A stretch of 21,501 nucleotides of DNA from the IMG/VR virus record IMGVR_UViG_3300035698_016499, positions 1 to 21,501 of that record; one strand, 5' to 3'. A model generated the notes under the pieces. It had not been told where the DNA came from and made no database searches. It saw only the letters and a program-made list of their open reading frames with translations. This document shows, piece after piece, positions 1-9,631 of this stretch. Positions within the stretch are counted from its first letter, which is position 1. Every line of letters begins with the position of its first letter. The stretch is from a virus. The translations under genes and the position numbers were made by a program.

Positions 1-1597
1 ATTTTTCTATTGCAGGGAAAAGAACCATTCGGAAACCCAGGTCTAACAAACTCCCAGGATTAGCACCCGAGACCGTATCAAATACAGCTTTGTCAGATCT
101 ACCAGGTGTGATACCTGTCTGCATTGCCGTAAAGCCTTTGATTGACCGCTCTACCCAATCAGGGTTAATGATATTCGTCATCCTAGCGGAATCTATAGCA
201 TCAAAGTCATAGTAATTTGAGGTAATGGGGTTTTCCCACAGTGCCGTTATGGGATTATGTACCGAAGTCCTGAGAAGGATGTATGCACTATCCGTTACCG
301 CAGTGCTCTGGGTTAATAACTCTGGGGTACCAAAATAAGTAACACCCGTCTCAGGGTTACACTCTTCTGTCCTACGAACGGTTACCGTCCCAGCATAATC
401 GGAATCCATAACCTCAAACCAACCTAACAGGGCACTTAGGCTGACACCTCGATCAGCAGTATCTTTAGTCAGCTCCGCGCCACCATGTGTCTCCAGATCA
501 TAGGTATGTATAATGTCCCCAATCTCAACGGTACCCGGAACCTCTTCACTTAACCCAAACTGGCCCGCCGGGGCGGAGATCTCAGCAGCCAAAAGCTTAA
601 AGTTCCCAAAGGTCTTAGGGCGAGGTATGGGTAGACTAGGTTTGTACCTATAGTCATACTCCTCGCCTGGCGGCATCCCGGAGCCTCCGATTTCTAACCA
701 ATATTCCGTAAAGCCCGCCACATTTGTCCAGGTCTCAAAAGGATATTGCTCATCCCCGTTAGCAGCCCTGTCAGGGGAAACCGCTACGAAAGTTTTCTCA
801 TGTCCCCTTGCTACACCAGGCTCAGTTAAAGCCACCATACGAGCAGCTTTTGGCCGTAAAAGGGTGATAGCTCTAAGAGTGGAATCCGGAAAGGTCCCTG
901 GGATAAAATAATCGGACAGCCTTTTTGACGAGTCTAATGTTAATTGATCTCCACTAACATCCGTCACCCGGAATAGCTCATACTTACTAGATTCCGTTAG
1001 TGGTTCCATAGCGGGGACAGGGGGGACTCCTAAAAAGTCACCGTCTCCGATACCCCCACCACCAGTAAAAGGCCCCTCAGCACCCGTTTGTGTCACAAGG
1101 ACATACAAGCCACCATCATAACGAGTCAGGAGATCCAAGCCGTAGATGTCCAGCAAATCCGTACCACTTCCGACGCTACAGGTCAGGGTATCCCCGACAC
1201 CCGGAATCACATCATTATGTCCTACATACCAAGTATGCGAAATGCCACCACCAGATTTCAATGTAGGCCCAACGACCTCAAAGGAAATAGGATGACCTAA
1301 TAAAGATCCACCCTTGGGGCCAAATCTATTTGTCCGATGATTATAGGGGGCGAAATTGATTTCCGGATGTCCTGGGGCACCTATCTTAGAGGTCTTCAGC
1401 CGAATAGGATTGGGAGCATTGAAATCAGGAGATGCATTGTCCCCCATGATTCCGTGTCCCCAAGCGTAAGACGCTGCCCAAGACCCTGCAAAACCCTGTA
1501 ACACTTCGGAAGCTTCTTGTACTTTAGAAGCAGGTACCGTAGTTAGTCTGCCAAGAGGGTCCTGCCAAGGGTCTAAGGGTATATTGTTCGTTGCCAT
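1..1597 (-). CDS. Phage virion (tail/baseplate) protein, 3' end beyond window
   Basis: I translated this strand by hand from the ATG at 1597 to the window edge and found 532 codons without a stop, so this is the 5' part of a gene whose C-terminus lies outside the window. The start is supported by AGGAG eight bases upstream of the ATG, in the short gap after the preceding gene. The protein begins MATNNIPLDPWQDPLG and is rich in Gly, Pro, Thr and Ser with few Cys, as expected for an extracellular beta-rich virion protein. I see no signal peptide, membrane segment or catalytic motif. A Gly-rich loop with FTGGGGIGDGDF lies near residues 184-195. I do not recognise a named family. Position after a run of baseplate and tail genes, in the same direction, suggests a tail or host-contact protein; that is inference. 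Confidence is high for the gene and moderate for a structural role. Confidence 0.85.
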   Translation of the reverse strand, partial: MATNNIPLDPWQDPLGRLTTVPASKVQEASEVLQGFAGSWAASYAWGHGIMGDNASPDFNAPNPIRLKTSKIGAPGHPEINFAPYNHRTNRFGPKGGSLLGHPISFEVVGPTLKSGGGISHTWYVGHNDVIPGVGDTLTCSVGSGTDLLDIYGLDLLTRYDGGLYVLVTQTGAEGPFTGGGGIGDGDFLGVPPVPAMEPLTESSKYELFRVTDVSGDQLTLDSSKRLSDYFIPGTFPDSTLRAITLLRPKAARMVALTEPGVARGHEKTFVAVSPDRAANGDEQYPFETWTNVAGFTEYWLEIGGSGMPPGEEYDYRYKPSLPIPRPKTFGNFKLLAAEISAPAGQFGLSEEVPGTVEIGDIIHTYDLETHGGAELTKDTADRGVSLSALLGWFEVMDSDYAGTVTVRRTEECNPETGVTYFGTPELLTQSTAVTDSAYILLRTSVHNPITALWENPITSNYYDFDAIDSARMTNIINPDWVERSIKGFTAMQTGITPGRSDKAVFDTVSGANPGSLLDLGFRMVLFPAIEK

Positions 1598-1625
1598 GTG
1601 TTACACTCCTGTATCACCACAGAGG

Positions 1626-1635
1626 AATTATAATT
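1626..1635 (-). promoter_or_regulatory. AT-rich palindrome with TATAAT, possible promoter
   Basis: The 48-base gap before the left-most gene contains AATTATAATT, a perfect 10-base palindrome that includes TATAAT (1632 to 1627 on the minus strand), about 30 bases before the ATG at 1597. I find no convincing -35 hexamer at 16 to 18 bases. It could be a phage-type late promoter, a -10-only promoter, or chance in an AT-rich spacer. Confidence 0.22.
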
Positions 1636-1645
1636 AACAAACCGC

Positions 1646-4600
1646 TTACGCCCCAGGGCCTGCAGGTCCTAAGTAAGCTACCCACTCGGCTAAAGTTTCC
1701 GCCGACGGAATAACAACAGCATCCGGATGTACTACGGAAAGGCCCGTAATACCACGTACTCGATGGGACCAAACGGAAGGATCAGCGGGCGGTGCTGTAA
1801 AGGTACCAACAGGAAGTGTAGCCTTCCTCGTGAAGTCATAGTCTACAAAATCTTCACCCGCTACCACCTTGACCAAAATAGGAACCTCATCATCATAACC
1901 CAAAGCCAAAGTAGCCCCAGGCCCAACATGGACACGTACCTGGCTATAAACCACACCCGTATCCTCATTGACCCCTGTAAAGGTATTAGGGCCAGCTACC
2001 TGGCAACCAGCACCATCCAAGAAAACATCTTGTTTGCTGGGGCCGTCGCCATCTCTTCTACCTATATCCATCCAAGTTGTAAGACCTGGAACCTTAACCA
2101 TAACAGCAACCCTATCCGTAGCCCCCGGTCCCGGAGCTACATACTGGAAGTCCTCTAAGGTTAAACCCTCTATCCGTAGATGTAATGTCGTTTGGCCCGC
2201 GGCCTCCCAAGCATCAGATCTACTAAAGGCCACGTCAAAGGCTCTGGTATAGGATCGCTCCCCAGAATAACCAGTGTAATCATGCTGGAGATCCCCACCC
2301 GTTAGCTCAGTAGCATCAGGACGGTAACCCAAGGTGTAATCCGTTTGTGGATACAAAAGGATTCCGGATGAAGGGAACGGGGACTGCACCCAGTTATCTA
2401 TAGGAGGATTTCTATCTGGTAACCCAGCCACCTGAAGTTCGGAAATAGGAACTGCCGATAGGTGGAGTGATCCACTTGCGGACTGAACCCAAGAAACTGG
2501 CGCCCAAATCCCACTGTCCGCACCAATGTAAGCAGTATTACCAACCTGTACTGGCACTCGTATAGGGCCACCAGCCCAAGTATCCATACCTGGACCCGTA
2601 AGAGCAGCTATTTGGGTAGCTGTTAAAATAGCCCCTAGGAAATCAGACCGCATACGATAAACTTCATCTAAGAAGCGTTCCTCAACATCCTTAGCCCCAA
2701 CCATCAAAGAGGTATAAGCCAGGCCCGTAGTCATAAGGAAGTTTCCAAAGATACCTCCTGCACCAACGTCAGGAGCAGACTCATAGAAACCAGTAGAATG
2801 GAAAAGAACTTGATCCGCGGAACCCGCCAACGGAAGCTTTTCCCCCAAGCCATCCGGATAGACGGGCTGCAAAGGTGGATCTGTAAGGGGTCTCCGGACA
2901 AAAGCTCTTGGCGCGGCGTTAGTCGCAAAAGCAGGTGTTAATTCATCCCCGTCAAAACTGAGGTCACCCGTTCCAAACCCACTTACATCAAGAATGTCGA
3001 GGGTATCCGTTACTAAAGGCCCAATAGCTTCCGTAAAGGGCACGGTAGCCCCTCCTCCCAATGATGTGAAGGGGAACTCTATTCTTTGTCTGCCTGAGGA
3101 ACCCGTAGTATCTGTATAGCCAGCAGGGCTGTTGTATGTGGGGTTCGCACTTCCATCCAAACCGTAACTAAACTGACCCAAAGCTACAAGAGCGGGCGAA
3201 GGGCTTGAAAGAACTGCGGCACCCGTGAAAGGGTCTACCCAAGAAGCAGTTACACGGTAACCGTCAGACCAAGCATTACTAAAGACAGCCTGCAAACTAC
3301 GGAGTCTGAAGTTCTCTTGGTTCAAAAGATCCCTTGGGATCATATAAGCAACCCCACTAATGTAGGTGTACGCTACATTAGTGATTGCGGGATCTCGATC
3401 ATAATTCCAGGCGCCACTAACAGTAGTGGGAAGGTCAGCACTATCCCCTGTGAACAGGTTTTCACGGATAGTATGGTAAGGGTCCGCACCGAAGCCATAA
3501 AGAGGGGCTCTGTCCCCTGAGGTATTTCTATTGACTAAGTCCACATAAGTATCTGGAACGCCCGTGAGGGGGTCCTCGCTTGCTGTGACACCATATACGT
3601 CGTAACCGTCTACAGCATCCCAAGGCATAGTTCCATCACGGGCACATTTCTCAAAGTCCGCTTCCGTCTTGAAATGTATTAGAAGAAGGCTGCCCAATTC
3701 TAAACCAGCGGATACCGCTTCTTTAATATGGAAGGTTTGTTTATATCTGGCTAGTTGCCAAGTCCAATAATCTTGGTCAAAGCCAACATAGGCACCACCA
3801 TTTATCAAGTACTCCGTCCCGTCTATCGTAACCATCTTAGTTGCGTCTGAAGTATACGAACCGGCCAATTCAAAATAACGAGCCGTTTCACGGGTTACTA
3901 AAACGTCTTCCCCTCGGGGGGTGTATTTAAGCCCTGTCTCCTGACTATAATCTTTTAGATAGGGAAGACGATAACGATAGAAGTTGTTGTTTGAAACAAT
4001 AGTACGCCCCAACGTACGCGTGAAACTCAAAAAATCACCATCCACTGGGACAGATGGGGTGGTATAAGCTAAAATACCAGCACCTAGTATTGGAATACCA
4101 TATCCTGTTGGGTCCGCTTCTCCCGCTTCTAATACAGTACCAAGCCGTACTTGACCAGCTCCAGGAACTTCGGAACCCTGAACTCTTGGTTTAGGCGTTC
4201 CCCAAGGAGCAGGGAGTGTGGAGGCTGTTACTAGTGACACACCACTATGGATTTCGGCTAAATCATATTGTCCGGAGGCTCTTCCAGGATAAGCAAAAGG
4301 ATCATAGTCCCCGTCCGTGTTTGTTCCCCCCGCAAAGATTCCTCCAACGGCTCCATCACAATCAACATCCCCTGGGACTGTGGCGCAACCATTTTGAGTA
4401 TCTAAGCCTTGCCCTAAAAGAAGAGCTGCCCAGCAACGCTCCTCCAAAGGCTGACCCAAGAAGCCCCCTACACTTGTCAAACCAGGAATATGTATTAAGG
4501 CTAAGACACCCTTATCCGCAGGATAAATACCACCGGACAAGGTGAATACTGGGGCATCCTCATCAGGCCAAGGCGTTGCTACTGATGCCAAGTCTAAAAC

Positions 4601-5290
4601 CCTAGTCCGAACTACACCACCAGTACCTAACTCCGTATACCCAGCAGCCTTTGTGCTACTACGTGTCCCTAACGCTGTTCCTAAAGCACCTGACACATGA
4701 TTCCAGATAGCATCCGTATAAGGGTCACAACCTACACGGTCTACCGTTTGCGTATAAGTGAAGTCCTTATCCGTTGTCGGCGTGGGAGCCCTCCAATAAA
4801 GAGGGTAAGTATCTACATTAGTACTGTTTGGTGGAACCTCGCGGGTTACAGGGTAGCCATCATCCAGTCTAAGAAGACCCCAGTCTGGAATACTATCAAA
4901 AGTAATCCCTGAATGGTTAACTAGATATTGTCCTAGCTGGGGAGGTTCCGGTGCAATAGCGCCCATCAACTCATCAATAGCCCCTTCTACATTCTTAGAG
5001 AAGATAAGAGGAGGGTTCCCATCAATGCTGACAGCTATTGCGGAGTGAGCACCTTTAGGATCATTGAGATGTGTCAACAAAACAGCACTGTTACCACTGG
5101 TACCACTTGCAGAAGGTGTTGGATAACCTAATACCGGTGTGGAACTACCCGCAGGTAGAAAACCAGGCTGCCCGATGTTAGGTGGAGGTCCGGCCATTCC
5201 AGCGCCTAACAACTCAAGGTTATCGGTTTGGCTCTTAGCAGGTTTACCTGGGCCTGTCCTAATATCTCCCGGGTTGGTAATTCTCGGCAT
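1646..5290 (-). CDS. Large virion structural protein, tail/adhesin-like, 1214 aa
   Basis: An intact 1214-residue gene starting at ATG 5290; its Shine-Dalgarno overlaps the stop codon of the gene upstream. The protein is Gly/Pro/Thr/Ser-rich with no signal peptide, membrane span or obvious enzyme motif. The N-terminal 60 residues are a low-complexity Gly/Pro-rich linker. Residues about 71-90 (THLNDPKGAHSAIAVSI) match a motif I associate with phage tail-adhesin proteins. A DxDxDG acidic loop (DVDCDG) at residues 308-313, followed by a second Asp-rich stretch, resembles a calcium-binding loop. Residues about 1010-1175 form a beta-rich block with repeated 'KVPGLTTWMDIG' style text typical of phage fibre or baseplate modules. 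Its neighbours on both sides are also large virion proteins, so a peripheral baseplate or tail-fibre role is likely. That role is inferred from context and composition, not from a confirmed family match. Confidence 0.85.
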   Translation of the reverse strand: MPRITNPGDIRTGPGKPAKSQTDNLELLGAGMAGPPPNIGQPGFLPAGSSTPVLGYPTPSASGTSGNSAVLLTHLNDPKGAHSAIAVSIDGNPPLIFSKNVEGAIDELMGAIAPEPPQLGQYLVNHSGITFDSIPDWGLLRLDDGYPVTREVPPNSTNVDTYPLYWRAPTPTTDKDFTYTQTVDRVGCDPYTDAIWNHVSGALGTALGTRSSTKAAGYTELGTGGVVRTRVLDLASVATPWPDEDAPVFTLSGGIYPADKGVLALIHIPGLTSVGGFLGQPLEERCWAALLLGQGLDTQNGCATVPGDVDCDGAVGGIFAGGTNTDGDYDPFAYPGRASGQYDLAEIHSGVSLVTASTLPAPWGTPKPRVQGSEVPGAGQVRLGTVLEAGEADPTGYGIPILGAGILAYTTPSVPVDGDFLSFTRTLGRTIVSNNNFYRYRLPYLKDYSQETGLKYTPRGEDVLVTRETARYFELAGSYTSDATKMVTIDGTEYLINGGAYVGFDQDYWTWQLARYKQTFHIKEAVSAGLELGSLLLIHFKTEADFEKCARDGTMPWDAVDGYDVYGVTASEDPLTGVPDTYVDLVNRNTSGDRAPLYGFGADPYHTIRENLFTGDSADLPTTVSGAWNYDRDPAITNVAYTYISGVAYMIPRDLLNQENFRLRSLQAVFSNAWSDGYRVTASWVDPFTGAAVLSSPSPALVALGQFSYGLDGSANPTYNSPAGYTDTTGSSGRQRIEFPFTSLGGGATVPFTEAIGPLVTDTLDILDVSGFGTGDLSFDGDELTPAFATNAAPRAFVRRPLTDPPLQPVYPDGLGEKLPLAGSADQVLFHSTGFYESAPDVGAGGIFGNFLMTTGLAYTSLMVGAKDVEERFLDEVYRMRSDFLGAILTATQIAALTGPGMDTWAGGPIRVPVQVGNTAYIGADSGIWAPVSWVQSASGSLHLSAVPISELQVAGLPDRNPPIDNWVQSPFPSSGILLYPQTDYTLGYRPDATELTGGDLQHDYTGYSGERSYTRAFDVAFSRSDAWEAAGQTTLHLRIEGLTLEDFQYVAPGPGATDRVAVMVKVPGLTTWMDIGRRDGDGPSKQDVFLDGAGCQVAGPNTFTGVNEDTGVVYSQVRVHVGPGATLALGYDDEVPILVKVVAGEDFVDYDFTRKATLPVGTFTAPPADPSVWSHRVRGITGLSVVHPDAVVIPSAETLAEWVAYLGPAGPGA

Positions 5291-5297
5291 TTCCGTT

Positions 5298-5304
5298 CTC
5301 CTTA
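5298..5304 (-). promoter_or_regulatory. Ribosome binding site overlapping upstream stop codon
   Basis: TAAGGAG on the minus strand contains the TAA stop (5304-5302) of the 1186-residue gene and forms the Shine-Dalgarno of the 1214-residue gene, seven bases before its ATG at 5290. Terminating ribosomes would sit on the next gene's binding site, which suggests translational coupling and matched output of the two large proteins. Confidence 0.7.
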
Positions 5305-8300
5305 TGGTGCCGTAGGTGTGTTCGTCTTGTCACCTACAACGATCAGCATATTCCTAGTACGGTACAATCCTGCACACGTTGTGTTATCGGAATCCGTGAA
5401 TCGTACATTATTCTCTTCATCTAATTCCGCAAAGCGGCTCATCATAACGAGTACCACTTCATTTTTACGGAAAAGGAGCCCGTTACCAATGGCACCAGGG
5501 ACCTCCTCAGTGATCCTAGCTAGGAAAGGGAACATCACCTTGTGCCTGACGGCCCCGATAAGGGGTTGAGCCATTACTGTAGGTCGATATACCCAATCAG
5601 CAGCAAACGGATAGTAAGCCCTAAACTCCGCGTCTATACGGGGGCTTTCTGTCCCCGCTAGTCCACCAAACTGAAGAGTGTTTTGCGTGTCCGCTTGGAC
5701 AAAAGGATTCAAACTTAACAATCCCGTGTCTGCACTAAAGTCCGCCACTGAGATATTTGCGGATGCACAGAAGTACCATTCCTTTATTGAAGGTATAGCA
5801 CCGTCATTAATGGGTATCTGGTCTAAAGAAGCACTATAAGGATAACCCCTATCTTGAGACCCCACCCCAACCTGTCCTGACCACAACGCTGACCCCATAG
5901 ATAAGGGCTCAACATTCAACGTAGTGGGAATGGTCCCACCCCCGGAAGTCTTGAAGTCTCCTTCTATAACCCCCGCCGTCTGTGGTGCATTGGAACGGTA
6001 ATAAACACTCAACTGGTATCCCCCACCTAGGCTACCATAGTTAGGAATGGGGTCTTGAGGGAAATACTCCACATCACAAAGGGTATGTCCTACACCAGAA
6101 AGCTGCGTTGTCACACCGATCTGACGAGAACTGCTTCCATATGCCGTTGTAGTGACATCAACCGTCATCACCGCTACTGCGGGGCTGTCCAATACAGTAA
6201 CCGGAGTTGCAATACTACCGAAAACCCTTCTAGGTGTGTGAAGTAGTTGTCTGTCCCTACTAACAATAGAATCTAGTACAGGAACACCCGGTAGTTTATC
6301 CCCCACACCCTGAGCAATCGTAGCATTGGCGACATACTCAAGATGAAGTTCCCGATAAGTATCCCTAAAGCTGGGTGCCTCAAGAACCTCAAAGTCATTA
6401 GGACGCTGCCCAGCGTCATTCTCAATTACGGGGCCTGGGCCTGGAGCCTCTCCGGATGTTAGGGCACCGTCATAAACGGCACTATCCGGCTCTATCACCA
6501 AGTCAGGAGTATCCGTTGCCCCTACCCCTAAAGGATAAGTGATTTCTACTTCCAAGAAAATTCGCCTGGGGGAACCGCTACCGGAAACCAACTCCTCTAC
6601 CATCGGATAAGGAGCTACAGGAGCACCTCCCGTAACTGCGGTAGTATTAGCGTCCAGTTGAACTTCCAGATGCATCGTCCCTAAACCCAAGATCGTAGTA
6701 GCTTTCACTCTCTGATCTACAGGAGCATCATAGTCACCGTCATCGTGGTAAATACTTAGTACATCCGTAATGACCGTGCCTACAGGTGCAAAAGCCTGGA
6801 CGGAAGCTGTAGGGAAAGAGCCTGGTGTAAAGGAGGCGCCCCCACCATCAAGACCCTCGAAAATACTACCCAAAGTAGTGGCATCAAAGTTTTCTAAATC
6901 TAAATGTAGGGTGTCACCCTCGGACCAAAGTGTGTCCGTACCCCCTAAAAAGGAGGGGTCTACATATTTTCCGGGATTAATAAGACCAGGTGCAAAGGCG
7001 AGACCCGCATCCCTATCCCCAGGATAGAAAGCAAACACCACACGCTCTACAACACTCTGATCGCCAAACCGTCGGGCAACATGATCAAAATCTCTAATGG
7101 ATTCACCCCGGGTAGTAGTTCCGGAGGTCACATCATTTCCATCATGTGCGGTACGTCTGCCTATCTCATTACAAACTAAATGTTGTACGGATACATCCCC
7201 AGAGCCGTTTCCAAGAGTTTGCTTACTTGCCGTGTCTAAAGACCAGGTATGGTTTGCACCATCCAATAGGGATTGAAGCTGATATTGCAATTCACTTGCG
7301 GTATCTAAACCACCGGCCAAAAGAACATGTCTCCGAAGGTCTAAAATACGGGTTGCATCTATCACGTCACAATATTGCCCGTCAGGTCTATCTGAAATAC
7401 CCGCTGGGATAATACCTAGTGGTCCCGTATAACCCGTATGCTCATAGCAAGGGGCACCATTCGTATTAAGCACTGGGTCAAAGCCAAGGACAGCCCCACT
7501 ACTTGAAACATCATTATGTCGATGGACAAAACAGATAGGTATCGCATAAACAAAGCCGTCTAGAGCACCTAAGTCTTCAGCAGCCGCCTGTGAACCATCT
7601 CCGGAAACCCATAGACCCGTATCTTCCATCCCATAAGCTACCGCAGAGGATGTTACCCAAGTGCTAGTTGTATCTGCTGGAACAAAAGGATAGTCCGCTA
7701 CAGGGGCTCCCGTACCCCCTTGGGCATATATAAGAGGTGTTGGGCCGGGGCCTGCCGAAGCAGTACTGAACCCATCCGGATTCGTTTTGTGATTGACACC
7801 CTCTGAGGCATCCGTAGTTCTGATACGATATTGAAGCTGAACTCTTTGTGTGGATTCGGAATTAACAACGGGGTCCACGATCTCGTCTTCTAACCAAACC
7901 GCCGCTGGAGAAAGTACATTCCCATGTCTGTAAATTGCGTTTTGGTCTGTAGCCGGTTTAGCATAGCGGTCTTCACCACCCGTTAGCACTGGCCCAGAAG
8001 CCTGCAAAGCCCCTGGAAGTGTTGGGAATACGGCTAAAGAGATGAAGTTCCCTGTCATAGGTATCGCTGTTCCTAAACCGGAAGCCACACTCTCAATAAA
8101 AACAGTAAAACCCAAAACTCTTGCTGTAACAAAGGTGGCAAAAGAATTCGCCACATCATTAATAGCTGTTGTGATATTGAACGCTGTAGCACTTTCATCC
8201 ACACCTATCGCAAAAGTATCTACACCAACCCCTATAGTAAGGGGTATCCCCGCTATGAGGATGGTATCTCCAACCCCTAAGCCAGCGATGTCTACTACCT

Positions 8301-8862
8301 GCACATTCCCGGAAGCTTTCGGGCTCGGCGCCACTAGGGCATACCAAACCTCAAGGAACACAAAATCCGTTCTCTTCACGGTTTCTGAAGTTCCTCCGTA
8401 AATAGTGCTTTCCGAAAGGGTGATCAAGTTCCAACCTGGTGTTTCCGTATTGGTATACTCAACAACTACAGGACGACCAGCCACACTACATTCCAAACGG
8501 GGTAGTAAAATACTGTTGATCATAGTTAGATCAGGAAGGATCGCTATCCCACCCACAGTATCATCCGACACCGCTACAGGAGCACTTTCTAAAGTGTAAT
8601 CCGTACGGGCATCATAATGTGTCGTACCCCTAAGCCAACCGGACGGGGTTTGATTCTTACGATATAGAAAAGTATCCCACCAAGCAGCATCTTGTCCTGC
8701 TTGAAGCTCTGAATCCAGAACTGGTTTACCTGACTGCCAAACAATAGAGATAAAGGATCTGTCGCCTACCTCGATATTCCGAGACACCGTATTCGGCGTC
8801 GGTGTAGCACCCGCAGGATCTCCTAGACCCTCATAGTGATTGGTGCGGTCTTTAACGGTCAT
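5302..8862 (-). CDS. Large virion structural protein (baseplate/tail), 1186 aa
   Basis: An intact 1186-residue gene; the ATG at 8862 is preceded by AGAGGAG at seven bases. Residues about 32-58 (RSFISIVWQSGKPVLDSELQ) follow the pattern 'aromatic-x-x-V/I...G.P.L..ELN..Q' found near the N-terminus of several phage virion proteins, including those labelled DUF4815. Residues about 167-174 (FVFLEVWY) and 500-513 (IDATRILDLRRHV) fit the 'D.V.LEVW' and 'D..DLR..V' signatures that I recall from the same kind of protein. Residues about 184-236 form a small beta domain (GDTILIAGIPLTIGVGVDTF then an Ala/Ile-rich helix), a motif common in phage and flagellar hook-like proteins. There is no signal peptide, membrane span or catalytic motif. 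It sits 11 bases before the next large gene and reads as baseplate or proximal tail structure. The family resemblance is from memory, so function is only moderately sure. Confidence 0.86.
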   Translation of the reverse strand: MTVKDRTNHYEGLGDPAGATPTPNTVSRNIEVGDRSFISIVWQSGKPVLDSELQAGQDAAWWDTFLYRKNQTPSGWLRGTTHYDARTDYTLESAPVAVSDDTVGGIAILPDLTMINSILLPRLECSVAGRPVVVEYTNTETPGWNLITLSESTIYGGTSETVKRTDFVFLEVWYALVAPSPKASGNVQVVDIAGLGVGDTILIAGIPLTIGVGVDTFAIGVDESATAFNITTAINDVANSFATFVTARVLGFTVFIESVASGLGTAIPMTGNFISLAVFPTLPGALQASGPVLTGGEDRYAKPATDQNAIYRHGNVLSPAAVWLEDEIVDPVVNSESTQRVQLQYRIRTTDASEGVNHKTNPDGFSTASAGPGPTPLIYAQGGTGAPVADYPFVPADTTSTWVTSSAVAYGMEDTGLWVSGDGSQAAAEDLGALDGFVYAIPICFVHRHNDVSSSGAVLGFDPVLNTNGAPCYEHTGYTGPLGIIPAGISDRPDGQYCDVIDATRILDLRRHVLLAGGLDTASELQYQLQSLLDGANHTWSLDTASKQTLGNGSGDVSVQHLVCNEIGRRTAHDGNDVTSGTTTRGESIRDFDHVARRFGDQSVVERVVFAFYPGDRDAGLAFAPGLINPGKYVDPSFLGGTDTLWSEGDTLHLDLENFDATTLGSIFEGLDGGGASFTPGSFPTASVQAFAPVGTVITDVLSIYHDDGDYDAPVDQRVKATTILGLGTMHLEVQLDANTTAVTGGAPVAPYPMVEELVSGSGSPRRIFLEVEITYPLGVGATDTPDLVIEPDSAVYDGALTSGEAPGPGPVIENDAGQRPNDFEVLEAPSFRDTYRELHLEYVANATIAQGVGDKLPGVPVLDSIVSRDRQLLHTPRRVFGSIATPVTVLDSPAVAVMTVDVTTTAYGSSSRQIGVTTQLSGVGHTLCDVEYFPQDPIPNYGSLGGGYQLSVYYRSNAPQTAGVIEGDFKTSGGGTIPTTLNVEPLSMGSALWSGQVGVGSQDRGYPYSASLDQIPINDGAIPSIKEWYFCASANISVADFSADTGLLSLNPFVQADTQNTLQFGGLAGTESPRIDAEFRAYYPFAADWVYRPTVMAQPLIGAVRHKVMFPFLARITEEVPGAIGNGLLFRKNEVVLVMMSRFAELDEENNVRFTDSDNTTCAGLYRTRNMLIVVGDKTNTPTAP

Positions 8863-8913
8863 CGGTGAACTCCTCTGTTAAATCACACTTTGAACAGTAC
8901 TTCGCAACTGACA

Positions 8914-9558
8914 TCAAAATGTGAACCTCCAGGTAATGGTAAGCACTGCCGTTGCTGGCTTAGTAACTACAGAGAAAGTCAGGTAGTTAGCCATCAGGTC
9001 CAGTTCCGTCACATCAATTGTCGCGTCGTAATCTGTTGGCCCATTATTAATAGGATTTGAAACTGAAGGACTAGCTGAAAAGGTGCTCATCAAGCCCATT
9101 TCATTTAGCGGTCCGACCGCCTCGGCCTCTCCAAAAGTGGTTGTGAAATCCACAATATTTGTAGGGTAAGCTACAGCCACCCCAATGGCATTTCTAAACT
9201 GCACAGATACCGCTTTACGTTCGATCTCATTATTTAGTTTTCTTTGCCCTTGTTGCGGAGCATCCGGAGAAAGAAGATTCCCTGTAGCGCCCGTACCCAC
9301 ACCCAACATGGTTATACCATTATTAAGTGAGGGGGTAGGGTCCAAGCTATTCTTAAACAATCTTGCAGCTAGGATACCCGCATCGAAAGTGATGACATTT
9401 TTATGTTCCCAATGTCCCAGCACTTCTCCGGTCTCACCGTCCCGTAGGTCGAAAATAACCGTCCCTTCCGCACCTGTAAACATTTCGGGAAAGGCACCTA
9501 AATTAAGCCCCATCTTTACCCCCTGCTGAAGATCTCTCATTTGTTCTTTATGCTTCAT
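8914..9558 (-). CDS. Phage tail/fibre-associated structural protein, 214 aa
   Basis: I place the start at ATG 9558 rather than the in-frame GTG at 9570: the purine-rich AAGGTGG lies eight bases before the ATG but overlaps the GTG itself, leaving that start without a usable binding site. The protein has the architecture of a common phage tail-accessory module. After a leader comes HWEHKNVITFDAGILAARLF (residues about 49-68), then TMLGVGTGATGNL, then an E/R-rich segment, and it ends with a beta strand, LTITWRFTF. The pattern 'N.I...G..LA..L...I..MAVGTG' followed by a C-terminal 'L..TWR..F' is familiar to me from tail-fibre or baseplate-associated proteins of many phages. There are no enzyme motifs. 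It lies between the giant adhesin-like gene and the 1186-residue gene, after the widest gap in the window, so it may begin a separate transcript. A minor tail or baseplate role is likely. Confidence 0.85.
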   Translation of the reverse strand: MKHKEQMRDLQQGVKMGLNLGAFPEMFTGAEGTVIFDLRDGETGEVLGHWEHKNVITFDAGILAARLFKNSLDPTPSLNNGITMLGVGTGATGNLLSPDAPQQGQRKLNNEIERKAVSVQFRNAIGVAVAYPTNIVDFTTTFGEAEAVGPLNEMGLMSTFSASPSVSNPINNGPTDYDATIDVTELDLMANYLTFSVVTKPATAVLTITWRFTF

Positions 9559-9566
9559 GGTAATTA

Positions 9567-9573
9567 CCACCTT
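9567..9573 (-). promoter_or_regulatory. Ribosome binding site that decides the start at 9558
   Basis: AAGGTGG on the minus strand, eight bases before ATG 9558. It overlaps the alternative GTG at 9570, which argues against that longer start. Confidence 0.6.
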
Positions 9574-9631
9574 CTACTTTGACTTCTGATAGACGCACTA
9601 TCGTCAAGAACCCAAGAATTTTAGTAACACT

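Noticed and set aside
1727-2158. A 143-codon plus-strand open frame, the longest on that strand
   Set aside because: It lies wholly antisense to the 1214-residue gene, has no ribosome binding site, and its translation is low in complexity and unlike any family. All other plus-strand frames are the same kind of shadow.
2731-2928. A 65-codon minus-strand open frame inside the 1214-residue gene
   Set aside because: It is in another frame of a well supported gene and has no plausible ribosome binding site or motif.
8042-8401. A 119-codon plus-strand open frame
   Set aside because: Antisense to the 1186-residue gene; its Lys/Pro/Thr-rich text mirrors the codon use of the real gene.
9568-9570. 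GTG at 9570 as the start of the 214-residue protein
   Set aside because: It overlaps the purine-rich binding site, whereas ATG 9558 has that site at a normal distance.
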